Of a DNA stretch of 8,111 nucleotides, positions 6,425 through 8,111 are shown one piece after another (position 1 is the stretch's first letter; each line of letters starts with the position of its first letter). The stretch lies in NCBI GenBank assembly GCA_945878705.1, contig CAMCUE010000047.1, forward strand, positions 1 to 8,111. The letters are read 5' to 3'. The stretch is from Ferrithrix thermotolerans DSM 19514 (GTDB taxonomy: Bacteria > Actinomycetota > Acidimicrobiia > Acidimicrobiales > Ilumatobacteraceae). A program made the position numbers and the translations under genes. The notes under the pieces were generated by a model. That model ran no database searches, was not told where the DNA came from, and was given only the letters and a program-made list of their open reading frames with translations.

Positions 6425-6925
6425 ATGAAATTTTCTGTTACCTCATTAAAAGACACTGCGTGCCTAGCCGAAGTCTTAGCCGCACATTTAAGGCCGCGTG
6501 ACATGATCGTCTTGGCCGGAGATATGGGATCTGGCAAAACTACTTTCACACAATTTTTTGGTCAGGCACTGGGCATCACCGAACCGATCACTTCGCCAAC
6601 ATTTAATTTGCTGCACAATTACGGAAGTGGTCGGATGGCTTTACACCATGCCGATCTATATCGACTTGAACGCACCGGAGAATTGGCCGACCTTGGCTTG
6701 GATGAATTACAAGACATCGGCGGCGTCATTGTGGTTGAGTGGGGCGACATAGTTGGCAATGAACTGGGTGATGCTTTAATTATTCGGTTCTCACATTCAA
6801 CTGATGTTGAGGCAATTAATTCGCGTCGTGTCGAAATTGAACTGCGTGGTCAGCAATGGCTGAGTCGTTGGCAAAAAATAAGCGATGAACTTGCCACAAA
6901 ATTTAGTGATTTGGTGCGAGGCTAA
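6425..6925 (+). CDS. tsaE: tRNA threonylcarbamoyladenosine biosynthesis ATPase TsaE
   Basis: TsaE is the small P-loop ATPase that works with TsaB and TsaD to install t6A at position 37 of ANN-decoding tRNAs. The 166 residues fit the family (~150-165). The Walker A motif is GDMGSGKTT (32-40). The switch segment TSPTF (56-60), the HADLYRL motif (75-81) and the VVEWGD motif (103-108), with its conserved Glu and Trp, are all family hallmarks in the expected order. The C-terminal ~40 residues are less conserved. The ATG at 6425 lies 5 bases after the alr stop with no Shine-Dalgarno site, which suggests translational coupling. tsaB follows after another 5 bases. Confidence 0.96.
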   Translation: MKFSVTSLKDTACLAEVLAAHLRPRDMIVLAGDMGSGKTTFTQFFGQALGITEPITSPTFNLLHNYGSGRMALHHADLYRLERTGELADLGLDELQDIGGVIVVEWGDIVGNELGDALIIRFSHSTDVEAINSRRVEIELRGQQWLSRWQKISDELATKFSDLVRG

Positions 6926-6930
6926 AGCCA

Positions 6931-7644
6931 GTGATTGTTTTAGCAATTGACACTTCAACCGACGCTGTCAGTGTGGCGATCAGCAACTCAAAGCAACTTT
7001 TGGCCAGTGCTCATGTGACGAGTGATCGGCGCCATGCTGAGTTGCTCACACCGATGATTAAAAGTGTTTGCCAACAAGCAGATATTGCGATGTCGGAAAT
7101 AGATGTTGTCGCAGTGGATATTGGGCCTGGTTTGTTTACTGGCATGCGTGTTGGTATCGCCAGCGCCAAGACAATCTCTCAAGTTCTTGATATCCCAATA
7201 ATTGGTATTTCAAGTTTGGATATTTTGGCACGCTCGGTTGTTGCAACGGAACGAGTCGTTTTGGCAACAATAGATGCACGACGCGGAGAACTTTATTGGG
7301 CGATGTATCGCAATGATCTTGGTCCGAGCATTGAAGTCAAACCACCGGTCGTTGGTAAGGTCAGCGATTGCGTTGCCGATCTTGTTGATCGTGGTCAATC
7401 GGCATTGATAGTCGGCAATGGCGCACAGCGATATCAAAACGCGATGAGCGAATCGCTTGAAGCAACAGGTCTGTCAATTGAGTGGGCGAGCGAGCAGTTG
7501 GCACAACCAAGTGCAAATGTTTTGGCGATCATTGCTGCAGAACTTGCTTTGCACGAACAGTGGCAAACTTGTGTTGAAGTGCAGGCGTTATATCTTCGGG
7601 TACCTGACGCAGAAATTAACTGGCAAACGAGAGTTAACTCATGA
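6931..7644 (+). CDS. tsaB: tRNA threonylcarbamoyladenosine biosynthesis protein TsaB
   Basis: TsaB is the inactive ASKHA-fold partner that dimerises with the catalytic TsaD in t6A synthesis. The 237 residues match actinobacterial and other TsaB proteins. Visible motifs are the N-terminal LAIDTS (4-9), RRHAELL (33-39), GPGLFTGMRVGIASAK (65-80), DARRGELY (115-122) and the C-terminal YLRVPDAEINW (221-231), all typical of TsaB. The GTG at 6931 is chosen because it gives the family's MIVLAIDTS start; a GAGG (6918-6921) inside the last tsaE codons is 9 bases upstream and could serve as ribosome binding site. This is the one internal gene with a recognisable Shine-Dalgarno. Its last codons overlap rimI by four bases (ATGA). 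Confidence 0.96.
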   Translation: MIVLAIDTSTDAVSVAISNSKQLLASAHVTSDRRHAELLTPMIKSVCQQADIAMSEIDVVAVDIGPGLFTGMRVGIASAKTISQVLDIPIIGISSLDILARSVVATERVVLATIDARRGELYWAMYRNDLGPSIEVKPPVVGKVSDCVADLVDRGQSALIVGNGAQRYQNAMSESLEATGLSIEWASEQLAQPSANVLAIIAAELALHEQWQTCVEVQALYLRVPDAEINWQTRVNS

Positions 7645-8111
7645 GTATTCGAGATCGATTTATACGAACAAAATCAAGTGATAAAAGTTTAGAAAATTTA
7701 GATGAATTAAATGTTTCGCCAGCATTAGAGATTGCGCAGATGCGTCGCGCTCACATTCGCAGCATCATGCCAATCGAGCAACAGGTTTATCCGCGACCGT
7801 GGACAGCGCAAGTTTTCGTCGAAGAACTAGAACAAATGCGAAGTGGTAATCGCCACTATCTAGTTGGCACGATCGCTGATCAACTCGTTGGATATGGCGG
7901 CTTGCTCTATGCAGAACAAGACGCGCATGTAACCAATATCGCAGTGCATCCAATGTGGCGAGGTCGTGGAATCGCTACCGAGTTATTACTAGATCTGGCA
8001 TGGGAAGCAAATCGACGCGGGTGTGCAGCAATGACTCTTGAGGTGCGCAACACCAACACTTCAGCACAACAGTTGTATCAGCGGTTTGGCTTTGTGCCAG
8101 CCGGAATCCGC
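7641..8111 (+). CDS. rimI: Ribosomal protein S18 alanine N-acetyltransferase, 5' part (runs off the right edge)
   Basis: A GNAT-fold acetyltransferase that in the RimI family acetylates the N-terminal alanine of ribosomal protein S18; some actinobacterial members have broader substrates. 157 codons are open to the window edge. The family pattern is clear: IEQQVYPRPW (45-54), the acetyl-CoA pyrophosphate loop RGRGIA (107-112), LEVRNTN (133-139) with Glu134, and LYQRFGF (145-151) with Tyr146; Glu134 and Tyr146 align with catalytic Glu103 and Tyr115 of E. coli RimI. The ATG at 7641 overlaps the tsaB stop as ATGA. The next in-frame start codon (7740) would cut into the first strand of the fold, and no ATG, GTG or TTG lies between, so 7641 is the start. 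The first ~27 residues are an AT-rich, charged extension absent from E. coli RimI. tsaD would be expected downstream. Confidence 0.93.
   Translation, partial: MSIRDRFIRTKSSDKSLENLDELNVSPALEIAQMRRAHIRSIMPIEQQVYPRPWTAQVFVEELEQMRSGNRHYLVGTIADQLVGYGGLLYAEQDAHVTNIAVHPMWRGRGIATELLLDLAWEANRRGCAAMTLEVRNTNTSAQQLYQRFGFVPAGIR

Overview
The window is a compact, entirely plus-strand stretch of bacterial housekeeping genes: 3' end of rpsI (ribosomal protein S9), glmM, a very large glmS homologue, acpS, alr, tsaE, tsaB and the first 157 codons of rimI, which runs off the right edge. This order (rpsI-glmM-glmS-acpS-alr-tsaE-tsaB-rimI) is typical of Actinomycetota. The base composition, by eye near balanced, is well below that of classic high-GC actinobacteria, and the gaps are tiny. 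That suggests a streamlined actinobacterium, perhaps of an aquatic lineage such as Acidimicrobiia or Nanopelagicales. The lineage is an inference; only the gene order and protein families are seen.

Layout: 1-51 is the S9 tail. 52-131 is the only gap above 25 bases and holds a small hairpin. 132-1457 is glmM. 1480-4887 is the GlmS homologue, at 1135 residues nearly twice the usual ~609. 4902-5267 is acpS, 5286-6419 alr, 6425-6925 tsaE, 6931-7644 tsaB (GTG start), and 7641-8111 rimI, which overlaps tsaB by ATGA. There is no noncoding stretch above 300 bases, and I see no RNA gene, mobile element or CRISPR array.

Together the genes cover two themes. GlmS and GlmM make glucosamine-1-phosphate for UDP-GlcNAc, and Alr makes D-alanine, so three genes feed peptidoglycan. 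TsaE and TsaB belong to the t6A tRNA-modification machinery and RimI is an N-acetyltransferase of ribosomal protein S18; tsaD would be expected just past the right edge. AcpS activates acyl carrier protein for lipid synthesis.

The item most worth attention is the GlmS homologue. It keeps the glutaminase residues (Cys2, Arg256, Trp257, Asn290, Asp314) and the isomerase residues (Lys713, Glu716, His732). It also carries roughly 130-residue and 50-residue insertions in the glutaminase domain and about 300 extra residues after the point where normal GlmS ends. The Lys of the normal C-terminal tail (Lys603 in E. coli) appears to be Arg828. Several perfect inverted repeats lie inside coding sequence, the strongest (11-bp arms, 3-nt loop) exactly at the glutaminase-isomerase domain boundary. 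Everything else looks ordinary.
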